Origin: Acidimicrobiaceae bacterium
GTDB lineage: Bacteria; Actinomycetota; Acidimicrobiia; Acidimicrobiales; Ilumatobacteraceae
Length of the DNA stretch: 64,000 nt
Assembly (NCBI GenBank): GCA_947450115.1
Contig: CANFUE010000001.1
Location: 62,001-126,000 of the forward strand
Direction: 5' to 3'
The notes beneath the pieces are model-generated. The model saw only the letters and a list, made by a program, of their open reading frames with translations, did no database searches and was not told the origin of the DNA. Each line of letters starts with the position of its first letter. Positions within the stretch are counted from its first letter, which is position 1. Position numbers and translations under genes: made by a program. This document shows, piece after piece, positions 18,105-26,269 of this stretch.

Positions 18105-18191
18105 TTAGCCGCGGCCCATGTTGGGACGCTTGCCGTGATTTGCTTTTGAACGGCGGAGCTTTGCCTTGCGCTTTTTGGTCTTCTTTGACAT
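18105..18191 (-). CDS. Small basic ribosomal protein, bL37-like (28 residues)
   Basis: A 28-codon frame encodes a very basic peptide: 'MSKKTKKRKAKLRRSKANHG', then 'KRPNMGRG'. The ending 'ANHGKRPN' and the run of Lys/Arg match the small bL37 protein of the large subunit described in mycobacterial ribosomes (about 24 residues). Such genes are normally missed because of their size. A TAGTCT box lies 8 nt before the ATG, and the reading frame is closed by TAA. It probably folds only on rRNA. Identification rests on memory of the family; a profile search would settle it. Confidence 0.65.
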   Translation of the reverse strand: MSKKTKKRKAKLRRSKANHGKRPNMGRG

Positions 18192-18199
18192 AGGTTCGC

Positions 18200-18205
18200 A
18201 GACTA
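18200..18205 (-). promoter_or_regulatory. -10 box TAGTCT, leaderless
   Basis: On the minus strand TAGTCT ends 8 nt before the ATG at 18191. It supports the bL37-like gene. Confidence 0.45.
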
Positions 18206-18214
18206 TCGGTGAAA

Positions 18215-19693
18215 TCAGCCTTTTCGCCACCGGGCTCGGCCATTGGCGTAGGCCTCCCCCGTGGCGCTCGTGGTGGCACACACGTAAGAAACTTTGCTTT
18301 CAGCAATTCCCTGTGCCCCAATTGGGGCGCAATAGGCACCTGGGCTCACGTATTTCACCCCGCTTGGCATGGTGCTGGTCGTGCTCGGCTGCGTGACTGA
18401 AGTCGCAATTGATGATGACGGAGACGTGCCCGACGTACCGCAGCCGTCCACAAGTTTTTTGACGCGCCCATATTCACTTTGGTCCATAGATAGTTTCCAC
18501 CGGGCCTTGATGGACACCCAGTCGGAAATATATGTGCACTGATACGACACCAATGGCGGCAACCAATTACTCGGGTCTTTGTCAGATTTTTCTTGGTTCA
18601 CCGTGTCGGTGACAGCGCGCAATGTTCGTGCATCACTCAAGTCATTGGCATACAGCGTGCGCTGGGCAGTGGTCCATGCCCATGCACCAGAATCCCACGC
18701 TTCTTTTAATGCGACAACGTGGTCGATATCAATATTGCCCTTGTCGCTCCACCGTGCGCCGTCGTATGGCGACAACCAGTCTCCAGCCATCACCACGCAG
18801 CCAAATGGGTCAACTTGTGCTTTTGTCAGGCTGTCACGAATGAGCACTTCTTCGCGCGTGTCACAACCATTACCATCGAGATCTTTCCAATGCGGGAAGA
18901 GCTCACGCACATAACCACTGGGGTGCTCATTTTCCACAACGATGGTGGCCAACAGTGCAGCCGTTGAGCCCGCTGCTACTCCACCGGCTGCAATCGAAGT
19001 GCTTGAACGCAGAAGTGTTGTGGAAGTTGAAGATGAAGTGGATGTTGCCGAGGAGGTTCCACAGCCTTCGAGAAGTTTCTTAATGCGACCGTATTCACTT
19101 TGGTCCATGGTGAGATTCCACTGCACTTTTACGGCAACCCAGTTTGCAAGGTAAGTACAGCGGTAGGAAACAAGGGGTGGCAAGTAGTTACTCGGATCTT
19201 TTTCGCCCTTTTTTGCATTCTCGCTATTTGTCACCACATTTAACGTGATGCGATGCTCAACATCGTTTGCATATTCACTACGTCGTGCAGTGCTCCATGC
19301 CCAACCACCGGAGTCCCATACTTCTTTTAAGGAAACCAAATGGTCAATTTGTACATCGCGACCAAGAAGCCACGTACGACCATCGTATGCAGAAAGCCAT
19401 TTTCCGGTTGTGACCGTGCATCGCGTGCCTGATTTCTGCACTGCCTGCAAACTGTCACGCTCTAAAACTTCAGCACGCGTGTTACACCCATCTTTATCGA
19501 CATCTTTATTTTCAACAAAAAGTGCACGTTGAAAACCGCCTTTATGTTCATTTGAAACGGTGATTTTGGCAAGACCTTCTAACGGAGGAAGAGTGACCAC
19601 CGGCTGTGTACTTGCGCTTGCATGTTGCGACACAGAGGAGCACGACATCACTACTACCACTGCTGCACCATGAGCAATGACGCGCCATTTCAT
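18215..19693 (-). CDS. Secreted lipoprotein with two tandem HNH (DUF1524-type) nuclease domains
   Basis: A 492-residue exported protein with signal peptide and lipobox (VVMSC). Two homologous copies of an HNH-type nuclease domain follow, at about 45-215 and 245-415. Each has a D-x-D-G-C calcium-loop-like segment (KDVDKDGCNTR; KDLDGNGCDTR), the catalytic D-H pair (QIDHLVSLKEVWDSGG; DIDHVVALKEAWDSGA), then 'YANDV', 'N.EK..KDPSN.LPPLVSY.C' and a closing 'MDQSEYGR.KKL..GCG'. A Ser/Thr linker separates the copies. The end carries a small Cys-pair module ('GAYCAPIGAQG...YVCATT') ending in GRARWRKG. It probably degrades extracellular DNA for nutrition or defence. A TAGGGT box lies 6 nt upstream. The duplication is unusual. 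Confidence 0.9.
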   Translation of the reverse strand: MKWRVIAHGAAVVVVMSCSSVSQHASASTQPVVTLPPLEGLAKITVSNEHKGGFQRALFVENKDVDKDGCNTRAEVLERDSLQAVQKSGTRCTVTTGKWLSAYDGRTWLLGRDVQIDHLVSLKEVWDSGGWAWSTARRSEYANDVEHRITLNVVTNSENAKKGEKDPSNYLPPLVSYRCTYLANWVAVKVQWNLTMDQSEYGRIKKLLEGCGTSSATSTSSSTSTTLLRSSTSIAAGGVAAGSTAALLATIVVENEHPSGYVRELFPHWKDLDGNGCDTREEVLIRDSLTKAQVDPFGCVVMAGDWLSPYDGARWSDKGNIDIDHVVALKEAWDSGAWAWTTAQRTLYANDLSDARTLRAVTDTVNQEKSDKDPSNWLPPLVSYQCTYISDWVSIKARWKLSMDQSEYGRVKKLVDGCGTSGTSPSSSIATSVTQPSTTSTMPSGVKYVSPGAYCAPIGAQGIAESKVSYVCATTSATGEAYANGRARWRKG

Positions 19694-19699
19694 AATGAA

Positions 19700-19705
19700 A
19701 CCCTA
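19700..19705 (-). promoter_or_regulatory. -10 box TAGGGT, leaderless
   Basis: On the minus strand TAGGGT ends 6 nt before the ATG at 19693. Confidence 0.5.
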
Positions 19706-19745
19706 ACTGTTGGTTTTACGCGAATACACGCAACTTACGTTTCAT

Positions 19746-19997
19746 TTACGCAACAGCAGTTTCGTTCATTTCAATGAAAATGCATTCGCCTGGGCACATC
19801 TCGGCCGACTCCACAACAAGTTGATGATGTTTCAAAGGAACCCACGCCAAACTTCCGCCTCCACCTGGGTCATTGAGTGGAAATGCCTCTTCTGCAACAT
19901 AGGCAATACCGTCTTCAAGCTGCACGAATACATCGGGGCAATGGTCAACACATAGCCCGTCACCTGTACAAAGGTCTTGGTCGATCCACACATGCAC
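19746..19997 (-). CDS. Ferredoxin ([3Fe-4S]/[4Fe-4S] type)
   Basis: An 83-residue ferredoxin. Cluster ligands are in 'DQDLCTGDGLCVDHCPDVF' and 'EMCPGECIFIE'. The C-x5-C-x3-CP spacing with the distant CP is that of the actinobacterial small ferredoxins that feed electrons to cytochromes P450 or oxygenases; the family often holds [3Fe-4S] when the second ligand is not Cys, but here a Cys is present. I start at the GTG at 19997, which gives the usual 'HVWIDQDLC' beginning and has a TAGTTT box 8 nt upstream; a longer frame to 20018 exists. Its promoter overlaps that of the divergent oligopeptidase gene. No P450 gene is nearby. Confidence 0.87.
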   Translation of the reverse strand: MHVWIDQDLCTGDGLCVDHCPDVFVQLEDGIAYVAEEAFPLNDPGGGGSLAWVPLKHHQLVVESAEMCPGECIFIEMNETAVA

Positions 19998-20005
19998 GAA
20001 AAGAG

Positions 20006-20011
20006 AAACTA
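20006..20011 (-). promoter_or_regulatory. -10 box TAGTTT, leaderless
   Basis: On the minus strand TAGTTT ends 8 nt before the GTG at 19997. It lies 24 bp from the divergent -10 box at 20035. Confidence 0.4.
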
Positions 20012-20034
20012 CACGCAAGGTGCAGGCGACGCTC

Positions 20035-20040
20035 TACCCT
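20035..20040 (+). promoter_or_regulatory. -10 box TACCCT, leaderless
   Basis: TACCCT ends 6 nt before the GTG at 20047, which supports that start. Confidence 0.5.
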
Positions 20041-20046
20041 GAGGAT

Positions 20047-22086
20047 GTGAATCTCAACGCACCCATAGCCCTCCGCCAAGAACATATATGGAAACGCCCC
20101 ACCGGCGACGTCAATGACCCTTGGGCATGGTTGCGCAATAAAAATGACCCCGGCACCATTTCCTACCTTGAGGAAGAAAATGCGTATGCGCAAGTGTGGT
20201 TTGCACAATGCTCACCAAGCGTTGAAAATCTCTTTGAAGAAATCAAAAGTCGTGTTCAAGAAACCGATATGTCGGTACCGACCCAACACGGACCGTGGTG
20301 GTATGTCTCCAAAACAATTGAAGGCATGGCATATGGAATACATTGCCGTGGAGCAAGTGCAACAACCGCAGGAGACCACATCATCCTCGATGAGAACATC
20401 GAGGCTGGTGAAGAGGAATACTTTTCGCTGGGAGTTGCAGAAATCAGCGCTGACCATTCACTCTTGGCCTGGTCTTACGACACCGATGGCAGCGAGCAAT
20501 ACACCATGCGTATTCGCAATCTTGTCGATGGCAAAGACCTTCCCGACATTTTGCATGATACGTCTTATGGAGGTGTCGCTTTTAGCGCCAACAACGAATA
20601 CCTTTTTTATGTCGTCAACGATGAAGCCCTGCGCCCCTTTCGCGTCATGCGCCACCGTATGGGCGAGCCGCAAAGTACCGACGTTTTGGTATACGAAGAC
20701 CTCGACGAGAGGTTTTTTGTGGGCCTTGGGCTCACGCGTTCAAGCAATTACATCATCATTGAGTCGGCATGTCGCACCACAAGTGAAGCGCATATTGTCG
20801 ATGCACATTCTCCACTGACCCCACCAACATGTGCCCGCCCTCGCGAGGAAGGCCTTGAATACAGTATCGACGACTGGGAATCTTCGTTTGTTGTTTTAAC
20901 CAACCTTGAAGCGGAAGACTTTTGTGTTCATACCGCACCTCACAACGACCCGAGTAATTGGTCAATACTCATTGAGCACATTTCTGGTCGCCGTATTACC
21001 GATATTGATCCGTTTCAAAAATTTCTCGTTGTTTACGAATGGCAAGATGCTCAACCTTGCGTTCGCCTTGTTTTTCCCGACACTTCGCATCGCGTCATTG
21101 CTATTCTCAACGAGCCACACGATGTTGAACTCGATAGCAACCCTGAGTGGACCGCACAAACGCTTCGTATTCAGTACCAGTCACTCACGACACCAAATAC
21201 GGTTGCCGAATACAGCGTGGTAGAGAATTCTTTAACGACCCTCAAACAAACAGTGGTTCCCAATGTCGACTTGTCACAATACGTAGCAACTCGCGAATGG
21301 GCCACTTCACACGACGGAACCCGCGTGCCGGTCGACATCGTGCGCCACCGCAACACTCTTCAAGACCGTTCTGCACCTACTGTTCTATACGGCTATGGAA
21401 GTTACGAAATTTCCATCGCGCCACGTTTCTCAGTCACGCGCTTTTCACTTCTCGACCGCGGGTGGATATGGGCCATTACTCACCCCCGCGGCGGTGGCGA
21501 GATGGGTAGGCGGTGGTACCTCGGTGGTCAACTACTCACGAAGCGCAATACATTCCTCGACACCATTGCAAGTGCTGAACATCTGGTGTCGCAAGGTTGG
21601 GCGCGCTCTGGCGGCGTCGCGTTGTACGGCGGTAGTGCTGGCGGCCTTCTTGTGGGCGCATGCATCAATATGGCGCCCGCCGTATTTGGGGCAGCAGTAG
21701 CTGCTGTTCCTTTTGTTGATGTGGTGACCACTATGAGCGACCCAACGCTTCCGCTCACCGTGACGGAATGGGAAGAGTGGGGCGACCCTCGCAGCGAACC
21801 GTGGGCCTCGTACATGTTGTCGTACTCGCCTTACGACAACGTAGAAGACAAGAAGTACCCGGCGCTCTATGTCACGGCAGGATTAAATGACCCGCGTGTG
21901 AGTTACCACGAACCAGCGAAGTGGGTTGCAAAATTACGATCAATGAAAACAAATACAAACGACATTTTTTTTCGTTGCGAAATGGGCGCTGGTCATGGTG
22001 GTCCGTCGGGGCGTTATGAGCATTGGCGCGATGAAGCACACACCATTGCATTCATGCTGCAACAACTACCAACACACTCAAAATAA
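20047..22086 (+). CDS. ptrB: Oligopeptidase B-like prolyl oligopeptidase (S9A)
   Basis: A 679-residue serine peptidase. An N-terminal beta-propeller (about 70-390) precedes the alpha/beta hydrolase domain, which begins at 'VLYGYGSYEISIAPRFSV'. The catalytic Ser is in 'VALYGGSAGGLLVGACIN', the acid in 'VTAGLNDPRVSYHEPAKW' and the His in 'MGAGHGGPSGRYEHW'. The 'THPRGGGEMGRRWYLGGQLL' block is typical of oligopeptidase B, which cuts peptides shorter than about 30 residues after basic residues in the cytoplasm. The GTG start at 20047 is preferred because of the TACCCT box. Its last 35 bp overlap the convergent MauE-like gene. Confidence 0.92.
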   Translation: MNLNAPIALRQEHIWKRPTGDVNDPWAWLRNKNDPGTISYLEEENAYAQVWFAQCSPSVENLFEEIKSRVQETDMSVPTQHGPWWYVSKTIEGMAYGIHCRGASATTAGDHIILDENIEAGEEEYFSLGVAEISADHSLLAWSYDTDGSEQYTMRIRNLVDGKDLPDILHDTSYGGVAFSANNEYLFYVVNDEALRPFRVMRHRMGEPQSTDVLVYEDLDERFFVGLGLTRSSNYIIIESACRTTSEAHIVDAHSPLTPPTCARPREEGLEYSIDDWESSFVVLTNLEAEDFCVHTAPHNDPSNWSILIEHISGRRITDIDPFQKFLVVYEWQDAQPCVRLVFPDTSHRVIAILNEPHDVELDSNPEWTAQTLRIQYQSLTTPNTVAEYSVVENSLTTLKQTVVPNVDLSQYVATREWATSHDGTRVPVDIVRHRNTLQDRSAPTVLYGYGSYEISIAPRFSVTRFSLLDRGWIWAITHPRGGGEMGRRWYLGGQLLTKRNTFLDTIASAEHLVSQGWARSGGVALYGGSAGGLLVGACINMAPAVFGAAVAAVPFVDVVTTMSDPTLPLTVTEWEEWGDPRSEPWASYMLSYSPYDNVEDKKYPALYVTAGLNDPRVSYHEPAKWVAKLRSMKTNTNDIFFRCEMGAGHGGPSGRYEHWRDEAHTIAFMLQQLPTHSK

Positions 22087-22450
22087 GAAAAACAATATTT
22101 CTCCACACGTGGTTCATCGATAAAGGTGCCCGCGACACAGCGCCAAAACATCTACATGCCGGCCGCTCTCCACGGCGTAGTAACTGAACAATGCGCACAG
22201 TGAAACCGCCGAGCAATACACATGCAGCGATTCCTGTTGCAACAAGTGCAACTTGTGAAATGAGCAAAGCACCAAGCACCACCTCACACCAAGGCAGAGT
22301 CCATTTCAGTGTCACATCAATGACCTGATGACCAGTACTAAAGGGCGTACTTGCAACGCTCCATTGTTTCCCTTGTGCAAGTTTGCTGACACCCGCCCAT
22401 ATAAACATGAGCCCCAGAGCAATACTCACAAGCACGCGCAGTGCGTTCAC
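22052..22450 (-). CDS. MauE/DoxX-like membrane protein
   Basis: A 132-residue protein with four membrane helices: 'LVSIALGLMFIWAGVSKLAQ', 'LPWCEVVLGALLISQVALVA', 'GIAACVLLGGFTVRIVQLL' and 'NIVFLILSVLVVVAA'. It carries the 'C.CFG' motif after helix 3 (PACRCFGAVS). This is the pattern of MauE-family proteins, which assist disulfide formation or methylamine dehydrogenase maturation and resemble the redox-active membrane proteins of the DoxX/VKOR neighbourhood. Its start overlaps the flavin reductase stop by 4 nt, so the two are translated together. Function beyond thiol redox chemistry is a guess. Confidence 0.8.
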   Translation of the reverse strand: MNALRVLVSIALGLMFIWAGVSKLAQGKQWSVASTPFSTGHQVIDVTLKWTLPWCEVVLGALLISQVALVATGIAACVLLGGFTVRIVQLLRRGERPACRCFGAVSRAPLSMNHVWRNIVFLILSVLVVVAA

Positions 22451-22941
22451 TCGGGGAATTCAACCTCTACAACTTTGCCCCGATAAAACGCCATTGCATT
22501 TTGCGAGACACCAGTGGGCGTATGGAGATGCGTCACTCTCCCCACCACAAAGAAGTGGTCGCCATAAAGGACATCAGAGTCGAGGTCGCAGTCAATATGG
22601 GCAAGCGAACCAGCAATAGCGGGTGCACCGTTCAAAGAAGGCGACCACTCAACATCTGCAAATCGGTCGTCTGACTCTTTTGCAAATTTCCAACACACAT
22701 CTGCTTGGTTCTCTGCCAACACATTCACACAGAACTTCCCTGTTCCTCTTAATGAATTCCAAGTCTTTGATTGAGTTCCAGGAAGGAAACCGACCAAGGG
22801 AGGTTCAAGGGAAACAGAAACAAAGGAGCCAATGGTGATTCCTTGAGGAATGCCATCGGAATCAATTCCAGTTACTACTACAACGCTTGTTGGCACATGG
22901 CCAAGCACATCGCGGAATTGTCGAGAATCAAATGTGGTCAC
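22447..22941 (-). CDS. Flavin reductase family protein (FMN-binding)
   Basis: A 164-residue flavin reductase-like split-barrel protein. Recognisable are 'FRDVLGHVPTSVVVVTGIDS', the flavin-binding 'GITIGSFVSVSLEPPLVGFL', 'SKTWNSLRGTGKFCVNVLAE' and 'LYGDHFFVVGRVTHLHTPTG', and the end 'AMAFYRGKVVEVE'. Such proteins reduce free FMN/FAD with NAD(P)H for a partner monooxygenase. The GTG at 22941 is supported by a TACGAT box 6 nt upstream. It is coupled to the MauE-like gene by a 4-nt overlap. The partner oxygenase is not evident here. Confidence 0.9.
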   Translation of the reverse strand: MTTFDSRQFRDVLGHVPTSVVVVTGIDSDGIPQGITIGSFVSVSLEPPLVGFLPGTQSKTWNSLRGTGKFCVNVLAENQADVCWKFAKESDDRFADVEWSPSLNGAPAIAGSLAHIDCDLDSDVLYGDHFFVVGRVTHLHTPTGVSQNAMAFYRGKVVEVEFPE

Positions 22942-22947
22942 ACCTAC

Positions 22948-22953
22948 ATCGTA
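22948..22953 (-). promoter_or_regulatory. -10 box TACGAT, leaderless
   Basis: On the minus strand TACGAT ends 6 nt before the GTG at 22941. Confidence 0.45.
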
Positions 22954-22975
22954 ACAATTTTGCCGAGGCAAAGAT

Positions 22976-23845
22976 CTACAAATGAAAGTTCAAACCCTCA
23001 TAGGCAGTGAACACATTGCAACCAGCCGACTTGCCAACAGCTGCTAAACACGCTGCCGAAGCATCGAGCGCATCATCGGAGCGTGATGGGTCGTGATGGA
23101 ATAACGCAAGGTTCTTCACCCCATGGGTGGTTGCCACCCATACCGCGTACTCCGCGGTGCAATGACCCCAGGTTGATTTCACTGCAAATTCTTGCGGCGT
23201 GAACTGTGAATCGTGAATGAGAAGGTCTACACCTTCTACTAGTTCGCGAGCTCCATCACTGATTCCATGTGAACCATCGGTCGGTTGTTGGTGATCAGAT
23301 AAATAGGCAATGGATTTGCCATTGAGTTCAATGCGAAAGCCCAACGTTGCTCCAACATGAGGAATAGTGCGTGCTTTGACACGAACATCATCAATCATGA
23401 AATCAGAACTTGGGGTATCGACAAATGAAATTTCTCCTGGAATGCGTGACAGCCCTACCGGGAAAAGTGGAGGGCTCACCAACTTGTCGAAAACTGCTTG
23501 CAGCGTCATCCCATCATCTTGCTGTGGGCCGCGCACGGTGAGAAGAGTTTCCTCATTCAACAGCGGCGCAAAAAAAGGCAGACCTTGTGTGTGGTCGAAG
23601 TGTGAGTGCGTGAGCAGGCACGTGCCGACAAATTTGGTGTCACGTGTGAGACATTCTTTTCCGAAATATCGTAAGCCGGTTCCGAGGTCGAACAAGATGG
23701 GCTGGTTGCCCGGTGAAAGCACTGAAACACATGAAGTGTTGCCGCCGTATCGCATGATGTCGTCGCCATGGCACGGAGTGGAACCACGAACGCCATGGAA
23801 TGTGACCGAGAACGTCGTCTCAGAACCTGTGTCGTGCCCCCGCAT
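22976..23845 (-). CDS. MBL fold metallo-hydrolase (phosphodiesterase/RNase Z-like)
   Basis: A 289-residue metallo-beta-lactamase fold protein. The metal site is 'LLTHSHFDHTQGLPFF' (HxHxDH), with further ligands in 'IPHVGATLGF', 'IAYLSDHQQ' and 'LALFHHDPSRSDD'. 'FHGVRGSTPCHGDDIMRYGG' and 'NTSCVSVLS' at the N-terminus match a subgroup related to PhnP, cyclic-nucleotide phosphodiesterases and RNase Z, often annotated as MBL fold hydrolase. I start at the ATG at 23845, supported by a TAGCGT box 8 nt upstream; a longer frame reaches 23875. It is divergent from the epoxide-hydrolase-like gene. Confidence 0.85.
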   Translation of the reverse strand: MRGHDTGSETTFSVTFHGVRGSTPCHGDDIMRYGGNTSCVSVLSPGNQPILFDLGTGLRYFGKECLTRDTKFVGTCLLTHSHFDHTQGLPFFAPLLNEETLLTVRGPQQDDGMTLQAVFDKLVSPPLFPVGLSRIPGEISFVDTPSSDFMIDDVRVKARTIPHVGATLGFRIELNGKSIAYLSDHQQPTDGSHGISDGARELVEGVDLLIHDSQFTPQEFAVKSTWGHCTAEYAVWVATTHGVKNLALFHHDPSRSDDALDASAACLAAVGKSAGCNVFTAYEGLNFHL

Positions 23846-23853
23846 AAGAGATG

Positions 23854-23859
23854 ACGCTA
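23854..23859 (-). promoter_or_regulatory. -10 box TAGCGT, leaderless
   Basis: On the minus strand TAGCGT ends 8 nt before the ATG at 23845. Confidence 0.45.
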
Positions 23860-23926
23860 CGCCTCTTTGCGACAAGGTGTAAATGTTGATGAGCGTGACG
23901 TTGGTCGCAAGGCCTCATTCACCGAC

Positions 23927-23932
23927 TACCGT
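23927..23932 (+). promoter_or_regulatory. -10 box TACCGT, leaderless; promoter of the UGSC operon
   Basis: TACCGT ends 6 nt before the ATG at 23939, the first gene of the three-gene unit that ends in the selenoprotein. No Shine-Dalgarno is present. Confidence 0.5.
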
Positions 23933-23938
23933 TCATGT

Positions 23939-24823
23939 ATGGGCAACATCACACCTCAATCTGGGGAAGCAACGGCCAATGGCATCGACTTCCACTATCT
24001 CACCCTCGGCAGTGGCCCACTAGCCCTTTGTCTTCATGGTTTTCCCGACACAGCACATTCGTGGATTCCCACAATGAATCACATCGCCGATGCAGGCTTC
24101 ACAGCTGTTGCGCCTTTTATGCGTGGTTATGCCCCCACGTCGCTCGCCGCCGATGGGTGCTATCAAACAGCCGCACTTGCTCATGATGCCGTTGCACTCC
24201 ATGAGGTACTTGGTGGTTCAGACGATGCCGTCATCATTGGCCACGACTGGGGCGCGCCTGCAACATATGGAGCGGCATTGCTCGCTCCTGAACGGTGGAA
24301 AAAAGTTGTGGGCATGGCAGTGCCACCAGGGCCAGCACTCGGTCTAGCTTTTCTCAACAATTTAGAACAAGTGCGAAAAAGTTGGTACATGTTTTTTTTC
24401 CAACATGGTCTTTCCAACTTTGTGGTACCTGCCAACAATTACGCATTCATCGACAAAATTTGGGCCGATTGGTCGCCAACATTTGATTCGGGCAACGCTG
24501 CTCAACATGTGAAAGACGCACTCGGAACTCCTGAAAATGTCTTGGCTGCACTTGGTTACTATCGTGCAGCTTTGGGCGATGGTTATAAAAATCCCGCATA
24601 CGGCGAATTGCAATCGCGCATGGGGTCGGAAGTCCCTCCACAACCTCTTCTCTACCTCCATGGTGAAAACGACGGCTGCATTGGTGTCGACGTCATGGAG
24701 TCGTCGCAATCCATGTCAGGAGACAATGTCGTTTATGAAGTAGTACAAAATGCCGGGCATTTTTTACAGCTAGAACAACCCCATATCGTTGGTACACGCA
24801 TTGCAGATTGGATTTCCTCATGA
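23939..24823 (+). CDS. Epoxide hydrolase/haloalkane dehalogenase-like alpha/beta hydrolase
   Basis: A 294-residue alpha/beta hydrolase whose nucleophile elbow is 'VIIGHDWGAPATYGAALLA', placing Asp103 as the nucleophile as in epoxide hydrolases and dehalogenases rather than Ser. The oxyanion part is 'CLHGFPDTAHSWIPTM' (HGFP), and the catalytic His is in 'VVQNAGHFLQLEQP'. 'LYLHGENDGCIG' holds the likely third acid. The gene is the first of a tight unit: its stop overlaps the ATG of the thioredoxin-fused gene (ATGA), and the selenoprotein gene follows. Its substrate could be an epoxide or an ester handled together with those redox proteins. That link is inference from gene order. Confidence 0.85.
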   Translation: MGNITPQSGEATANGIDFHYLTLGSGPLALCLHGFPDTAHSWIPTMNHIADAGFTAVAPFMRGYAPTSLAADGCYQTAALAHDAVALHEVLGGSDDAVIIGHDWGAPATYGAALLAPERWKKVVGMAVPPGPALGLAFLNNLEQVRKSWYMFFFQHGLSNFVVPANNYAFIDKIWADWSPTFDSGNAAQHVKDALGTPENVLAALGYYRAALGDGYKNPAYGELQSRMGSEVPPQPLLYLHGENDGCIGVDVMESSQSMSGDNVVYEVVQNAGHFLQLEQPHIVGTRIADWISS

Positions 24824-26256
24824 AACCTCAACTCCCCGATGGCATCGTGGCAATTGTGAAGCGCGAATGCGCCACGTGCGTCATGGTCGACCCGTTGTTT
24901 GCCAACATCGCAGCAAGTGACACTCCCCTCACGGTCTACACGCAAGACGACCCAACGTTTCCTACATCGGTAACTGCACTTCACGATGCAGACCTCTCGG
25001 TGTCGTGGCATTACGACATTGAAACCGTGCCCACGTTACTCCGCATCGAAAACGGCGAGGAAGTAGATCGGACCTTTGGTTGGAGCAAAGATGCCTGGCA
25101 GAAGTTCACGGGTATTACCGACCTCGGCGCAGACCTTCCCGTTATGAGACCCGGATGTGGCTCGCTGAGCGTTGACCCCAACTTAGAAGATGAGTTACGT
25201 GTTCACTTTACAAGTTCCACCCTGCATTCACGACATGTTGAACTTGCTAGTGCTGAAGACGAATTCGAATCGATGTTCACACGCGGCTGGACCGATGGCT
25301 TACCTGTTATTCCACCCACACCCGAACGCGTGTTGCGCATGCTCACTGGAACAACACGTAGCCCACAAGATGTAGTTGCTATTGCGCCGCCGAACTTGGT
25401 GGAATTAACCGTCGAGAAAATAGCAATTAATGCGGTAATGGCTGGTGCGCTTCCTGAATACTTACCGTGGATCATTACCGCACTAGAAGCAGTGTGTAAT
25501 GACGAATTCAATATGCATGGCGTACTCGCCACCACAATGCCCGTTGGCCCGGTCATTATTTGCAATGGTCCAGGCACCAAAGCAATTGGCATGAACAGCG
25601 GTATCAACGTATTTGGGCAAGGCAACCGCGCAAACCTCACCATTGGTCGTGCTGTACAGCTCACCATTCGCAATGTTGGCGGTGGTAAACCTGGCGAAGT
25701 CGACCGCGCTACGCATGGCAACCCAGGAAAACTGAGTTTCTGCTTTGCCGAAGATGAAGCCGGCTCACCATTTGGAACTTTGGCGCAAGGGCGCGGTATT
25801 GCTCCTCAGCAAAATGCCGTCACGGTTTTTGCTGGCGAAGGACCGCGCTGTGTTGTTGACCAGGCAGCACGTACACCTGAACAACTCACCAATTCTTTTG
25901 CCGCGTGCCTACGCGCAACACACCACCCCAAGTCGGTGCTCTCCTTCGATGCAATTCTTGTCATCAGCCCCGACCATTCGCGCGTATATGCCGAAGCCGG
26001 ATGGGGTCGCGAAAAAATATTGAGCGAGCTCTATGCGCGCCTCAATATTCCTGGCGCCGAACTCGTGAAGGGCGCGCTCGACATGGCCGAAGGCTTGCCC
26101 GCCAAGTTTGCCGACCGCATTGTGCCCAAATTCAAGGCTGGGGGAATCCTTCTGGCCCATGCTGGTGGCGGAGCGGGGCTCTTTTCTTCAATTATTGGCG
26201 GATGGGCCAACGGAGCCATGGGCAGTACACCCGTGACACGACCCGTCCTTTCATGA
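24820..26256 (+). CDS. Thioredoxin-like domain fused to UGSC-partner domain
   Basis: A 478-residue protein with two parts. Residues 1-105 form a thioredoxin-like domain with the redox pair C17-A-T-C20 and a cis-Pro at 71 ('ETVPTLLRIENG'). From about 155 a large domain begins: 'GWTDGLPVIPPTPERVLRML', then 'TVEKIAINAVMAGALPEYLP', 'NMHGVLATTMPVGPVIICNG', 'GINVFGQGNRANLTIGRAVQ' and 'NPGKLSFCFAEDE'. I recognise this second part as a family of unknown function found beside UGSC (seleno)proteins. Its start overlaps the previous stop (ATGA), and the selenoprotein begins 13 nt after its stop. It could reduce, or be reduced by, the selenocysteine of its neighbour. That is inference. Confidence 0.82.
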   Translation: MKPQLPDGIVAIVKRECATCVMVDPLFANIAASDTPLTVYTQDDPTFPTSVTALHDADLSVSWHYDIETVPTLLRIENGEEVDRTFGWSKDAWQKFTGITDLGADLPVMRPGCGSLSVDPNLEDELRVHFTSSTLHSRHVELASAEDEFESMFTRGWTDGLPVIPPTPERVLRMLTGTTRSPQDVVAIAPPNLVELTVEKIAINAVMAGALPEYLPWIITALEAVCNDEFNMHGVLATTMPVGPVIICNGPGTKAIGMNSGINVFGQGNRANLTIGRAVQLTIRNVGGGKPGEVDRATHGNPGKLSFCFAEDEAGSPFGTLAQGRGIAPQQNAVTVFAGEGPRCVVDQAARTPEQLTNSFAACLRATHHPKSVLSFDAILVISPDHSRVYAEAGWGREKILSELYARLNIPGAELVKGALDMAEGLPAKFADRIVPKFKAGGILLAHAGGGAGLFSSIIGGWANGAMGSTPVTRPVLS

Positions 26257-26269
26257 CAGACTGTCAGCC

